A stretch of DNA of 64,000 nucleotides, taken from the NCBI GenBank assembly GCA_965153455.1, contig OZ234494.1, forward strand, positions 22,692,001 to 22,756,000. Direction: 5' to 3'. Under the pieces are notes generated by a model. The model saw nothing but the letters and a program-made list of their open reading frames with translations. It was not told where the DNA came from and made no database searches. The position numbers and the translations under genes were made by a program. Position 1 is the first letter of the stretch, and every line of letters begins with the position of its first letter. The stretch is from Sphagnum compactum (taxonomy: Eukaryota; Bryophyta; Sphagnopsida; Sphagnales). This document shows positions 46,014-58,763 of the stretch, in pieces.

Positions 46014-46374
46014 TTTCTTGATTATATAATCGCAATCAAAATTACACCTTCTTTCATAAAAGTTTGTCATGTTTTACACACTCTGCATCACAATTGTAGA
46101 CATTGCTTGAAGAATTATGAAAGTTCAAGCCCAGGGATTTTTTCAATGTATGTACAAACAAACAAGGGTGAAAGAAAACCCTAGTTGTGAGATCATTAAT
46201 GCACATCAATTGATCAATGCACAATCTAGACAACAAGTGGAGCTCTGAGAAAAACTACCACCCAATTCAGGAGCTTTTAATTAGTACCATGTGGAAATAT
46301 TTTTTCTTAGAACTTTTCTGAAGAAAAAGAAGAAGAAGAAGAAGAAGAAGCAGAAGCGGAAAAAAAAGAAGGCC

Positions 46375-46600
46375 CAGGAAAGCCTAAACACCACGTGTCA
46401 GATCTAGAAGAGTGTAATGAATATGATCTGACTGCTGCTCTCTGATGATGATTCTGATTGACCGATCGTAATGATTGCTCCAGATGGTTCTTTGCCGTTA
46501 GTAGTCTCCCACCTGTTTGCAATCCCAATTTTAGTTTGATGGGTGGGGTTGGGGGTGGAAAAAAGAAAGTTAGATAATTAAAACTTGGATGTGAGAAATA
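46375..46600. mobile_element. MITE-like element, copy 3 (partial)
   Basis: GATCTAGAAGAGTGTAATGA, ATATGATCTGACTGCTGCTC, then TTAGTAGTCTCCCACCTGTTTGC and ACTTGGATGTGAGAAAT match copies 1 and 2 in order and orientation. I could not find clean inverted ends. Confidence 0.5.
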
Positions 46601-46959
46601 ATTCAAGACGACGACATTCAGGCTTCAACCTAGGCTGCTATGAATTGCTTATACTTTTGGAGATTGAGCCGCCTTGATTATTAGTAGTGGTGGATCAAAT
46701 ATTCTGATCTGAGTCCTCGCACTAGAACCCACCACCAATATTTGCCCGCGGCCCATCGATTTCTTTTGATCTGCAGCAGATCGAGCTCATGATTTGCCGG
46801 CACTGCTAAGGACGATATGATCAGACGAACTATTATTATAATTGTCGAGGATGCAAAATCATTCCTGCATACTGTTGTTGGCGAATGACATGCAGCAGCC
46901 ATATTGATCAATACCCCAGCTTCAAATCCTGAGCTGCAAGCAAGAAAAAAACCAGAAGC

Positions 46960-47345
46960 CTCTCGCGTCGAATGGTCTGCCGCGCAAGGCAGTATTACTA
47001 TAACGATGTCGCACTCCGCGAGCTCGCACTGACCCAAATTCTTCACCCGAATTACAAGCGAAAAATGCAACAAACAATACGCAATCTTTTGTGGGGAATG
47101 GATCGATGGAGTCCGATGATCAGCGTGCGTCGCGCCATCGTCTCCTTCACGCTGAAGCTCCGCTCCGCGGACCGGAAGAGCGTAAGCGGCATGCAGCGCG
47201 GCGCAAGTTCCGCTGCGCTCACAACTCCCGCCACTTGCGGCCTAGCTTTGCCGCTCACCGCCAAAGACGACAACATCGGCGACCGTCGGATGGTGGGGAT
47301 GGTTTCTTGGTCGCAGCCGTTGGATGGCGGACGTAGCGAGCATGC
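46960..47345. other. GC-rich island with open frames on both strands
   Basis: This island is markedly richer in G+C than the DNA around it. On the minus strand an ATG at 47276 opens a frame reading MLSSLAVSGKARPQVAG and later FSVKETMARRTLIIGL, which resembles a plastid/lumen targeting sequence. On the plus strand a 173-codon ATG frame starts at 46972. I recognise neither and cannot find a downstream mature domain. It may be a first exon, a promoter-type island or decayed coding DNA. Confidence 0.25.
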
Positions 47346-47385
47346 ATACATACATACATACGTACATGTATGTATGTATGTATGC
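47344..47385. repeat. 42-bp palindrome of CATA/TATG tetranucleotides
   Basis: The sequence reads GCATACATACATACATACGTA and then its near-exact inverse ending TATGTATGTATGC. It could extrude as a cruciform. It flanks the GC-rich island. Confidence 0.85.
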
Positions 47386-47629
47386 CAGCGTATTATACTA
47401 GACTGTCTAGACTCTTATTTTCACCGTTGGATTAATCTCCCAGATGAAGTGAAGCCGCACGATTTGCCTAACATAGGTAATATTATTAATTAGCAAAAAT
47501 CTTATCTATTTATTAAACATTTTTTTTTTCAAAATAATGGTCATTGAAATGTTATGGAATAGTGATATTCCAAAAAAAAATTGTTCAAATTATTTTACAA
47601 TTTCAAAAGGAAATAAATGTAACTATGTA

Positions 47630-47716
47630 CATTTTAGAGATTTGGTGACATGTTATATATTTGATTGCACGTAAAGTATTTTCAATTGCATGTATTTTGT
47701 GTTGTCCACTATATGT

Positions 47717-47752
<36 letters not shown>

Positions 47753-50450
47753 CTTTTGGGTGCTTATTCTATATTCTTAGTTGCTTGTATTTTCAAGTTC
47801 TTATTTTCATTTAATTTATTTTTGGTCACATGAAATATATTTTTAGTTGTACATACAATATATCGTAGGTTGCATATGTAATATGCTTTTGTTTACTAAT
47901 ATTATAGTTTCAATCATATGTATTTAATTATTGGTGTACATGTTCTTAATTATTTTTATTCATTTTTAATGACAAGGGATACTAATGTTGTGTTTTCCTT
48001 ATTTTGAACATATTTTTAATGTGTAAATATTTATAAAACAAACATCAATATTTTTTGTGAGATATAGATTAATGGGATTTTTTCATTAAAAAATTTAAGG
48101 ATTTAGTGGCATGCATGATGTAAAAACATATTGTTGAATCTAGATTTTTAACAACCAATAAACATGAAGATATTTATTTAAAGAATTAGGTTATAGAGAT
48201 TTTTTCCCCTCCTTTTAGCTTTGAACTAGTTCCTAAGGGATTTACTCAAGTTGTGATATTTTCAAACTTCAATTTAGCTGTCCTTCAAGAAATCTAAGAA
48301 CGATCATTTTGAATTTTTATACTTTGTTATTACTTTACTAATTCATTCAAGTTTTCTTTGCAATTAATTTAGTAAAACCCACCCATGCATATTCACATAC
48401 ACTACCCTAACCAACTCAATCATATTCAAACGATGATGGGTGCAAACATGATAATAGAAGTCAAACTTACTTGCTTGGGTGATTGTTTATTTTGATAATT
48501 TTTTGAATATTTTATTTTTGAAAGTTGAAAAAGTAAATTTTTATTTTAAAATATTATAAGATAAATATTATGTTAATATATTATGTTAAAGGAACATGTC
48601 ACAAAATATGTCGTATTTTTAAAAAAATCGTCAAAAATAAAAGTTTGTACAATATTTTTGAATATTTTATTTTCATTATATTCATTGCAAATCATACCAC
48701 ATGTTTTCATAGTATATTAAAAACAATTTTATGAATGCTGTTGAACAACTTGAAACATTTATACAAATTTTGACACAAAAAAAATAAAATTAGGCATTGA
48801 TTACAATTTTTTTCCTCATGTTGGTGTGATTGCTCAAAGGATCTATCAATGTTTCATGTTCATGTTTTTGCAATGTTGCTTGTCATTAATGAGTTGCACG
48901 ATTGAGATCTACACACCTTGAAGCTCATCATTTGAATTAAATAGTTTGAGGTTCAATTTGTTTAGGCTCCAATAGTTCACACCTTGTCAATTTAGGTCTT
49001 GGCGATCATCATATTTATGCACTTGAATGTACAGAGCTTGTGAAAGGAAACAAAAGAAAATGAGTTTCTTAGGTTGCAAACAACAAATTGATTCAAAAGC
49101 ATATCACAAAGTTTGAAAGTCATGGATGTTGAAACAAAGTGCATGGCAATTACAATGCATAACTAAATATTAAACCCTACAAATGTTGTGGAGAAGGAGA
49201 TACATCTTATTATGTCTCATCATCAGCTTGTTAATCACATTGATTTCACTTGCTTGAAATTGGTATATCTAAATGGATTCCTCCGATGGAACTTGATAAT
49301 GTTGGCAATAAACCTTCACTAAAAAGTCATGATGTTTTCGTGCTTATTTTATAATTATATAATTTTTTCTCATATCCTTGAAATTATTGATTGAACAAGG
49401 TAAATGAAAGTGATTGTTGTTGCAATTGTTCTATTTAGAAGTTAGTTAAATATTCTAAGCTCACATTACATTTTCAAGTTTTTCTAATATATAGGTAACC
49501 AAAGTGTGGTGATTGTTATAAGGTTGATTCGTCGGACTCATATTCAACACTAGATGGATATGCAACAACACCCAATTTTCAAACACAATGAGGCATGGCA
49601 TGCACTCTAGCTCCATAACAAATGCAATTCCCCATGGGTAAAAGGAAAGGTGACAACAAAAGCATCGAGAACTATACAACCAAACACCAACGAAATGTAA
49701 GGCTTGCAAGATGTGGACAATATACAATACATATGTCTAACCGAAAATGTACTTGAATATATTATACATAAGAATTAAAATTCAATACATTGCCAACAAG
49801 CAACTGAAAAGAGAATACATGTGACCCCAAAATAGGTATAGAATTTGCAACCACAAGCATTAATTAATGACTACAAACACAAAATATCATATGTATTTTT
49901 TTTAATTGTACAATGAATGACACAAACCACATGTGTTTGAAAATATAATACACACAATCAAAAAAAGATTATGCATGACCAAAAATATAACATTTAACTG
50001 AAAGTATCATACCTATGACAACAAGTAAATAAATGTGACTAAAATTATAATGACTATAACTAAGAATATAATACATGACGTCCAACATGTGCAACTAAAA
50101 ATATAATAAATGTTATCAAACATAGAAAATGTGGGACTAAATATATAATACAATACCTATGAAAAAAAAAATTATAATTTGTGATTTGGTTGCATGTTCA
50201 ATATTTTTGGGTGCCCGATTCAAATTTATTTTTAGTGAACAATACCAAGACCTTACATGTAGTTTGAAAATAAACTACATTCGATTGAAAGTATAAGACA
50301 TGTGCAATCAAAAAAGCAACCAAAAATTTAATACACACGAACAAAAATATGAAAAAAATAAATAAAATCTTGTTACTAAAATTATGATAATTATAAGTGA
50401 AAATATAATGCATTTCAACATACAAAATGTATCATAATTTTTTTTGTATC
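47630..50450. mobile_element. Candidate non-autonomous DNA transposon with inverted subterminal repeat arrays
   Basis: The right side (about 49740-50440) has some 15-17 copies of a degenerate word close to CAACTAAAAATATAATACATGTG at 25-45-bp spacing. The left side (about 47640-47960) has the reverse orientation (CATGTATTTT, TTTTTAGTTGTACATACAAT, GGTTGCATATGTAATATG). The interior has no coding frame of note. Such oppositely oriented subterminal arrays are typical of DNA transposons that bind a transposase near their ends. The exact ends and target duplication were not found. A (TA)n run sits at 47720-47749. Confidence 0.4.
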
Positions 50451-51221
50451 ACACATTTTGTTCAAAAAATATGTATCAAGGATTGAATACACAAGAAGGC
50501 TTTCAACATGTAGAGGAACACTTACTATCCGACATTCATCTAAATTTATTTAGTGTTGTGCGGGTATTTGATCTTGTTCATAACCACCCAATTCTAGTTT
50601 TTCAAGAATTTGAAGTCATTGAATCACCAATTCTTGTTTTTCTCAAGGAAAACAAAAATTAGAATAACAAAAACCTCTCATTTAAGAAACCATATGGAAC
50701 ACAATTGGGAACATCAAAATCCGGAAAAAACACATGCATTGAGGAGACAACAAATCTCAAGCTCCAAACAATGAATGATGTGCAAAATGAAAATTTCAAT
50801 ATAAAGAATGAAATAAAAAATGAAATTGTTAAACCCAATTGTGAGACAAATCATACTAATCTTTTATTGCAATTTTGTGGTGGCATTTAAATGGTCTCTA
50901 ACTTTTATGTCGTGCAATTTTCATGGTTTTAGGGGTGGGGTTAGGGAAACAATTAACACTAATTATGTTGGATATGATAATTATTGGTAGAGGCTTAAAT
51001 ATGGGGTGGTGGGTGAAGATGCTTTAAACTTTCAACTCCAAAGGAGAAAAATTCAAATGAATTGCAACATACCCAAAAGACCCATTCAAAACTCAACACA
51101 TCTTTGAGAGACAAATGTAACACCTAACTACAATAATTAGGTATCATGAACATGAGCAATTTAGTTGTGTTTACAATGATCTCATATGGATGAGAATTGG
51201 GAATTTGGCTTATGCACATGA
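50451..51221. other. Gene-free stretch
   Basis: AT-rich. Short overlapping frames at 50444-50890 have no resemblance to a family. A GGAACACAATTGGGAACATC word at about 50696 belongs to the dispersed GGGAACA-type sequence also seen near 34400-34890. Confidence 0.35.
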
Positions 51222-54200
51222 TCACATGATGAAATTAGATCTAATGGTCCTATCGGCGTTGATGGCCATGATCGTAGCCTCCATTGGCCTTACATCCCTA
51301 TAATATCTCTCTGCGGCCGCCTGTAACCCGAAAAACATTTCAGACAACAAAAAATTCTCATCCAATTTTGATGCCATTTGTCATACTGAGAATTTGGATG
51401 AGAAATTATTAATCGGATGTGTGATCGGTCCTAATGGAAGAAGGTTGATGATGAAGAGCATCATTATCACATATGTTGATAACCAAAATTGACATTCTTT
51501 TAATGACATGCAAATTCGATGCATTAGCAAAGGTTTAAGAAAATTTGAAGTAGGGTTTTTTTTGGGTTTAAGGGTTTTAGGGTTTAAGAAGAGAAGTGTT
51601 GAAGAAGAGAAGCTTTACCCATCCAGTGAAAGATGATTGACCATCTTTGCCTTGAGTGAAAAAACCTCGGGTCCCTCTTGGTCCCTGTAATCCGTCCTCC
51701 CCAAACTCAAAACCAAAAGTTAACAAAAGCAAACAATCTAGATTTGTGGATTGATGGTAAACAATTTTCCCTACTATAACACACACCACAACCCACACAA
51801 CATACAAGGTCCACATTGTTAAAGTGCAAAAGAAATTCAACGAAAAACGAAAAGAAATTACAATACTGAGTTCTATAGAGCTCAAGAAACACAACTCAAT
51901 TTTTTGCTTATAAACAACATGAAGTGAATTGAGATCAAGATCTAAAGGAGAATTTTCTTAGTGTATTCGGAGAGCACGTTATATATATATACCCCATGAA
52001 AACCCCTCCTAGAAAAGAGATGAGATGTTATGCATACTCCTTAAAAGAATGGAAGGGAAAATTTTATGCCTACTTGTAGGTGTAAGACCCCTCCCACTCT
52101 TAAGGAGCAAGGCGTAAGAACCCTCTTCCTCTTACTCCTTATGATTTACAAATGTTTAGGTTCATGACAAAAGTTCGTCTTGTGCTTTATTTCCTAAGAT
52201 TTCAAGCTCCCAACATTATCCCTACCCACTTCCATTCTTTCAAAACTACTCCAAACATGGGTAAGAGGACATTCTCAAAATTTGGCAAGTAATATGGTGA
52301 GTGAATTGACTTACATAATGAACTTCATTTCGTATGTCGTCTTCAGTAACCCTTTTGGGTTTTGTTTCCACAAGAGTTGGTTTTGGAGTTGGAGGATATG
52401 GGTTGTCTAAATTCACATTCTCTGGGTGAAAGATCTGATACATCAAAAAAAAATATTGAGCTGCAAACTTGCATCAAGTGAAAAAAATTTAATTAGGTTC
52501 AATATAGAGCAATAATCCCATCATGAAAAACCTCTTCTATCCTGCAAGGAGAAGTTGGAGGATTGAACTCTCTAAACGTAAAACTTTTGCAACAAAAAAA
52601 TTTTGTTGCAAATTTTTACACCAACCAAAGATTCCAACCCAAGAAAAGGCCCACCGTGTAAGGGTACTTCTCAGGGATTTGTTTTTTGGAAATGGGCTTG
52701 ATGTGGGCAATGTGACCACATTCCACTTGATCCTTTTGCTGCTGCCAATTTTGCTCATCAAGAACTCGCCTCCTCTCTTGATCTGCTCTATCTTGCACTT
52801 CCTTTTCTTTCCTCTGAATTGATCCCGAAAGAAGCACAGAAATCATCAGCTAGCTCTAGACCCAACACATAATCAATCCATCAAGGTCTCTGGGGTGGTA
52901 GATTAAATCATTTTCTTGACCACATCATTCTACAACATAATCTTCCAGTGATGATCATCCATTGCTACTAGTGACCAAAATGTGTATGTTGATCAACACC
53001 TATTTTTCTTAAAACCATTGAGTCTATCGTCACTGCAGACCTTAACGTCATGGAATGGTGAAGCCCCTGCCCATTATGTTGGGTAAGGCACCGGGCACAC
53101 GTGACACCTTACCCAACATAATTGATAGGGGGCTTCACCATTCCATAGTGTAATGGAAGAGCAAGAAAAGAGCAACCCATGTGACATTTGTGATTGATAT
53201 TGAAATAGGAAAAACTTGTAGATGCATTAATTGAGGGGGGTGGTGTCGTCAAAAAAAATTCTTCACCTCTCCATACTCTTCTATTGCCATCTCTTCCTTC
53301 TTGGCATCAAATCCACCTTCAGGAATCTTCAAGTTCCAATGCAGGAGAGATAAATAGATCAAACATGGGATCACAAATTGCAAAAGCAGGTTCCAAAGTA
53401 AAGTAAATATCATGCTTATTTTCAACCCCCAACTTAAAATTCAGTGAGATTGCAAGCTCCATATTAATCTTGTCAGGAACGAGTTTCACAAAATCTTGTC
53501 ATAATCTTGTCAGCTACAAAAAATTGAGAATGCGCCATCAATTGAACTATTGTATCTAGAAAATGGAAATTGCCACCTTGTCATGCAAGAAAACCATGTC
53601 ATTGTACGCAGTTTGGTAGATGGCACGCTCGTGAAAACCAGCTCTGTACCTAATGTAAGGATCATTCAGATCCATACGCATAACCTCCATATCAAATTCC
53701 TCAGGAACTTTGATCCTTGTAAACTCAATGCTGGAACAACCAAAACCCACCCATCCACGTACAACCCACCCCCCAACAAAATTGACCGAAATTTCAGCAA
53801 GCCAGATTTCAAGACAGATAATGCAGTATGCTTGTATATACAAAGTCAGATGCAGTCTCACTGGAATTGAATTTTTCTCAATTTCAAATTTTGTGTTGGT
53901 GAGAGTTTAGCATCCAAGAGAAAAATTACAATTTTTTGATCTTTCTTCACATGAGTCCAAGTGGTTTTGAAATCCCAAAGCAACACGGACCCACATGTTA
54001 AAACCCATGACCCACATGGAGAAAAAGTGAGCAATTCAATTGAGCCCAGCAAATCGGGGACTTTACAAATTTTGGTGGAAAAAGGTTCAATGGGACGACT
54101 TGCTTGTTGCTAGTGATATCAGTTTTGTAAGGGTAAACATTCCTCTTTGCTCTTGATGGGTGTCTGAACCACCCTCCTCCTTCTTTCGGTTTACTATAAT

Positions 54201-54222
54201 CTTTTGCTTCAGGTTTCTTGTA
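51222..54222 (-). CDS. Unidentified multi-exon gene, at least 7 exons
   Basis: Minus-strand exons with GT-AG borders, every junction in phase 0: 54222-54067, 53723-53577, 53326-53267, 52813-52655, 52434-52315, 51684-51619 and 51320-51222 (TGA). A further candidate at 54670-54608 also fits phase 0. I do not recognise the product. The exons are hydrophilic and look conserved: YKKPEAKDYSKPKEGGGWFR, then HPSRAKRNVYPYKTDITSNK, VPEEFDMEVMRMDLNDPYIR, RAGFHERAIYQTAYNDMVFL, a charged helix-like EKEVQDRADQERRRVLDEQN, HPENVNLDNPYPPTPKPTLV, GPRGTRGFFTQGKDGQ and YYRDVRPMEATIMAI. There is no membrane segment. The start codon was not found, so the N-terminus is incomplete; the visible part is about 268 residues. 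The acceptors at 53724 and 53327 are weak and the last exon is the least certain. Short Pro/Tyr-rich motifs separated by linkers would suit an axonemal microtubule-associated protein of motile sperm, but that is only a guess. Confidence 0.6.
53050..53146. repeat. Long imperfect hairpin in an intron
   Basis: The left arm 53050-53089 (ATGGAATGGTGAAGCCCC, then ATTATGTTGGGTAAGG) pairs with the right arm 53107-53146 (ACCTTACCCAACATAAT, then GGGGGCTTCACCATTCCAT). There is one small internal bulge and a ~17-base loop. It lies between exons 53326-53267 and 52813-52655 of the unidentified gene. Arm length and pairing would suit either a microRNA-type precursor or a tiny foldback element. Confidence 0.8.
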
Positions 54223-54670
54223 CTGAAACAACAATGACAACAACAACAACAACAGCAAGTTATAAAATAGCACAACATCCCACAACAAATTTCTTGGATC
54301 TGGAATGGGATCTAAAAAACATATTTTCTGAAATTGGGTACCGCTATATTGTTGAAGAGGTATTAAGATTGAATTCATTTCATATGTTTTGCTCAAAGAA
54401 TGACTGTTTGGGTGCGCCCTCATTCCAACTCAAGAATTTACATCAAACACAGAAAACTGGAAATTTTAAAGCTGCAAATTTTGTTTTTGTCATTTTGTTT
54501 GTTGCAAAATTTTAAACCTTGGTGTTTAATAATATTATTATAATAGGATTAGAGAAGTTGTTCGAGCTGTGGGGGAAGATAGAGATTAGTACAAACTAGA
54601 GTAGTACATTGCAAGTGTATAGAGTCTCCCATCGGGCTGCTCCAATCTCTCTGGGCTCAGCTGGAATGGG

Positions 54671-55262
54671 CTTGCAAATTTTGAATGTCATAATTCTTAT
54701 TGGAAGATTAACAATTAACAGCAAACTGGTTTTTCGTTCATGGAGATGCACAAGTTTACATAATCTCAGCTTCTTTAGTGTAATCTCGTGCACATCAAAT
54801 TCAGTTTTTGGAGTGAAAGGAAAATTTCCATCTATTCAATTTGTCACCCAAATTCCTCGATGAACAACAACTATATGGGTTTGTTGGCTCTCTCTATTAA
54901 ACCACTCATTCCAAACTTGGATCTAAAATTTCGAAAACATACATTGATTAAACACTAGACTAATTTTATTCATTGAAAATGATCCATTGATACAAAGAAA
55001 TGCGAAACAAAAAAAATGCCACTCTTAAACAAAAGTTCATTCTTGTTGTTTCAAGAAAAAATTTCCACACATCATAATTAATAACCCATCATCATCGGCA
55101 TGTTCCATTGAAAACATGGAACATGTGTGTATTATAACTACCATCATCAGTCCACAAATCATGTGTTGCAAGTGAAAACCCACAAGCACACTAAAGAGAT
55201 CATTCCGTAAGAGATTGTTGAATTTAAGATAATAAATTACCTCGAAAAGAGCACATCCACAA

Positions 55263-55298
<36 letters not shown>

Positions 55299-58200
55299 CA
55301 AAAATATTTTACATTTGAGTGTTCCCCAAGTGTGTGTCTTTTTGCCGTGAGATTGCATAAAATCATCAATCTTTGAATGAATTGAGCATTCTTTAGTGAG
55401 AGATCAATAGAGAGTCACTTGAGATATAGGAGAGGTGTGATGTGATGTCTTTCCATAAGAGTGGTTTTGTACACAAACACTAGCTTAAGGCAAAATGGTT
55501 GTTAACACAAAGTAGTTTTGGGAGGGAATGAAATTAGCTACCAAAAAACATGGGGGAAAACAAGAGAGAAGAAGAAACTGTTACTTTAGTTAGAGTAGAG
55601 AATGTATGGGCTTTTCCCCTTTTCCATTTAAATGACATTTCATGTAATTTAATTCAATTAATTTAATTTAATTTAATTCAAATACATTGATTGAAATTAG
55701 ATTTTTGTTCAATTGAATTGGGTGATTGAATTTCAACTAAATTCAATTCAATTCAACTAGATTAAAACTCAATTGAATTAAATTCAAATTTAATTGAAAA
55801 GAAAAAGGGATGCAAATTGGTGGAGAAGGTATTGAAAATCTACTTGTGAATATCATGTTAGAAAAATAAAACTTTAAAAATATACAAATGAAAAAAGACA
55901 CATTTTCCATGGCTCTTTACTTTGTAATGGGATAAATAGATTCCAAGTTATAATTTGGTATGATTACATACTATGGACCTTATAGGCATCCTACTTAAAC
56001 CAACTCCAATGGATCATTGTCACTAGAATTACCAGAATTTTTTTAGTAATTGTGTCCCTATTTTTTTGCTTGTGTTTTTTTTTTGGATAAATTTGGGCAT
56101 CTATTTGTTTTCACTTTCAAATTTCAATTGAATGGTAGGTAGCATCAACTACATCACAAAAACGGAGGAGAAAAGCACACGCACTCACACACTTGTAGAT
56201 ATTAATAGTAATCCCATCTTTGGTTTCTTTTTTTCAATTTTTTGATATCAAAAATTTTGCAAAAATTTCCAAAAAGTTAGCAAAATTATTTGGATTTACA
56301 CTAAGAAAAAATCCAAAAAATTCCCAATTATTTTCCAAAAAATGACAAATTTGATTGAAAAAAAACCACTAAGATTCATGTTACTCCCACCTCCAACCCC
56401 TTTTTCTCCCTTGTAAAATAGACTTAGAAGGATAGGCAAGCTAGTTGTAAAAGTATATTACATATTGGAATATCTAGGGGAAAATATATTATTGGGTCAA
56501 ATTGTGACAAACCCGCACAATAACAAAAACATGTTGATATATAACAAATCAACATGGTATAGCCAATATGTAACAAATGGACTAGTGAGTGAAGTTAGTG
56601 CATACCGATTTAAGCACATTGCATTCGACTTCGCATGCTAACAACCAACCAAGCCAATATTGTTAGCAAATGTTTCCAACATTCAATTATAATTTATTAA
56701 AATTGGTTTTAAAATGTATTCATCAAAACACATTATAATAATGATTAAAGAAAAAATTATAAAGGATCGTAGTTTTGGAATCCATACAAGTGAACTACCA
56801 TTTTTGTAATATTTTCTTGGTAATGAAAGATGACAATACTTTGCACATGAATATATGTTGTGATCTTGGTGTGTAATGGAAGTGGCGAAATGTAAGTAGT
56901 TTAAGAATAACACTTTGTGTGTTTTGTGCTTACATTTGTGGCATGGGAGAGATGAAAAAGGTTGTATTTTCATGATGCAACAAGCTCAAGGATGTAATCA
57001 TCCCTTGCAAATTGAGGGAAAGAAGATGTCAAACAAATGGTAGTTTTATCTTAACTATATTTTAACAAAAATGGGCAAATGACAAAAAAAAATTACATAT
57101 AACTAATAGTTATAATAATTTGGGTGGAAAATAACATAGTAGAATTCATGATAATATATGAATAATTGTAATACAATTGAGAGGGGATATGGTTTTGGCC
57201 ATCAGGTACTTGGTGCTTAAATGTAAATAGCAAGAACCCAACAATTAATTATTTCAAAAAAGAAATTAACTTGTAAAAATGAATATCTAACATTTGGTGA
57301 CCATGAAATGTGGAATATGTTATGTCATTTTTCCTTGAAGAGATGCAATGGGTGGAAATATATGAATATGACTTGGGATTTTGTAATTTACACATTTTAA
57401 TAGAAGTGCACCCAAATGAAAATGACTTTGATGATAGGTATAGAATGGGAGCATATTGGATTAGTTGAAAAAAAATCCATCTATAGAGGCATTAACCTTT
57501 GAAGGAACAATACATACGTTGAATTATCTGAATTTGTTCACTCGATTCAAAATTAGTATAGCCAAAGAATTGGTCAAAGGGGGGAGACATTAGACAACTA
57601 GTAACAAAATATCTAGTAATGTAATTTTTTCAAAAACAAAAGAATCAATTTCAATGAGTTTTTGGATTGGATCAAAGCATTCTTCCAAGAGAAGAAGTAC
57701 ATGAAGATCAAACTTATGTAAATATTTAAAAAGGAATCTCAATATAACAAGCAAAAAAATTGATTAGGTAGAATTATCATTTTGGTGAAATTGGCTCGAT
57801 TACTATAATGTTCTAAAAGTTTGTTTTGAGTTTGATTATTTTGAATCATGGTTCAAGAAATAACCATTCCAATTGCAAGAAAAAAATCTAAAAAACTTTC
57901 ATAGTGGAACTTTCAATGGATTTTGAACAAAGGATAGTTGGTAATTAATACATGTCAATACCATGTGAACATGTGAGCTTCGACACTTTTGTGAGCATAA
58001 GAAATATTTTTGGAATATTATTGCCACTTGGATGAGATATTATTGCCACAGCAATAGAATATTCCATCCACATGGACAAAATAATCTTCTAACTTTGTTT
58101 GTGGATAAAGGTAAGAGGATATGATTGGACTTCCCAATACAATGTTTTGCTATATTAGTCAATAATTAATTAATATACTAAATTTGTATATTGATTTTTC

Positions 58201-58763
58201 ACAAACATGAAAAATGATTCATGACAACCAAAACTATGAATGAACATCACTTCAAGCCTTTACAAAAGTGAAATCAATTTTATAAATCTAGACCGATATC
58301 ATCATTTTCAATGTTACATTCCAAACTCCTTTTCACTATTTTTCATGCAAGTTTTGATGTCATTTTGAATTATTCCTTCTACTAATGTAGAACATTGTGA
58401 GAAATATTGTCCATTGGAACCACACTACCTTGCAATTAAAGCTCCAAAACAATTAATATACAATACACTACAATTAGACATGGAAATATGGGTAATTCAT
58501 AAATAAAATGTTATGGTAGAAAATTAAAAGGTTGTATTATAGTTGCAACTTAATTTCAAATGTGACCCTTATTTGGTGTAATGTACACATCATACATATG
58601 GACATAATCAATTATGTTTGAATTTTTGGCAAGCTACATTTTAGTTACATGTGGCAATTACATTTTAACTAGTGTAAATGTAGCATCCAATCAATAATGA
58701 TGACGTCGACATAGATGATCATGCCAAATGTACACATTTATGTCAAGGGTAGAAAATGTCTTA
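54671..58763. other. AT-rich gene-free DNA with one dispersed repeat copy
   Basis: A CA microsatellite lies at 55262-55289. The sequence at 55625-56040 resembles 41270-41620. No exon of a recognisable family is visible. Confidence 0.45.

Noticed and set aside
46972-47493. 173-codon plus-strand ATG frame
   Set aside because: It overlaps an equally open minus-strand frame and ends in CATA/TATG repeats; too weak to call a gene, noted only as a GC-rich island.
47720-47749. (TA)n run as a regulatory site
   Set aside because: It is a simple microsatellite in AT-rich DNA; similar runs occur at 17495 and 38655 with no gene nearby.
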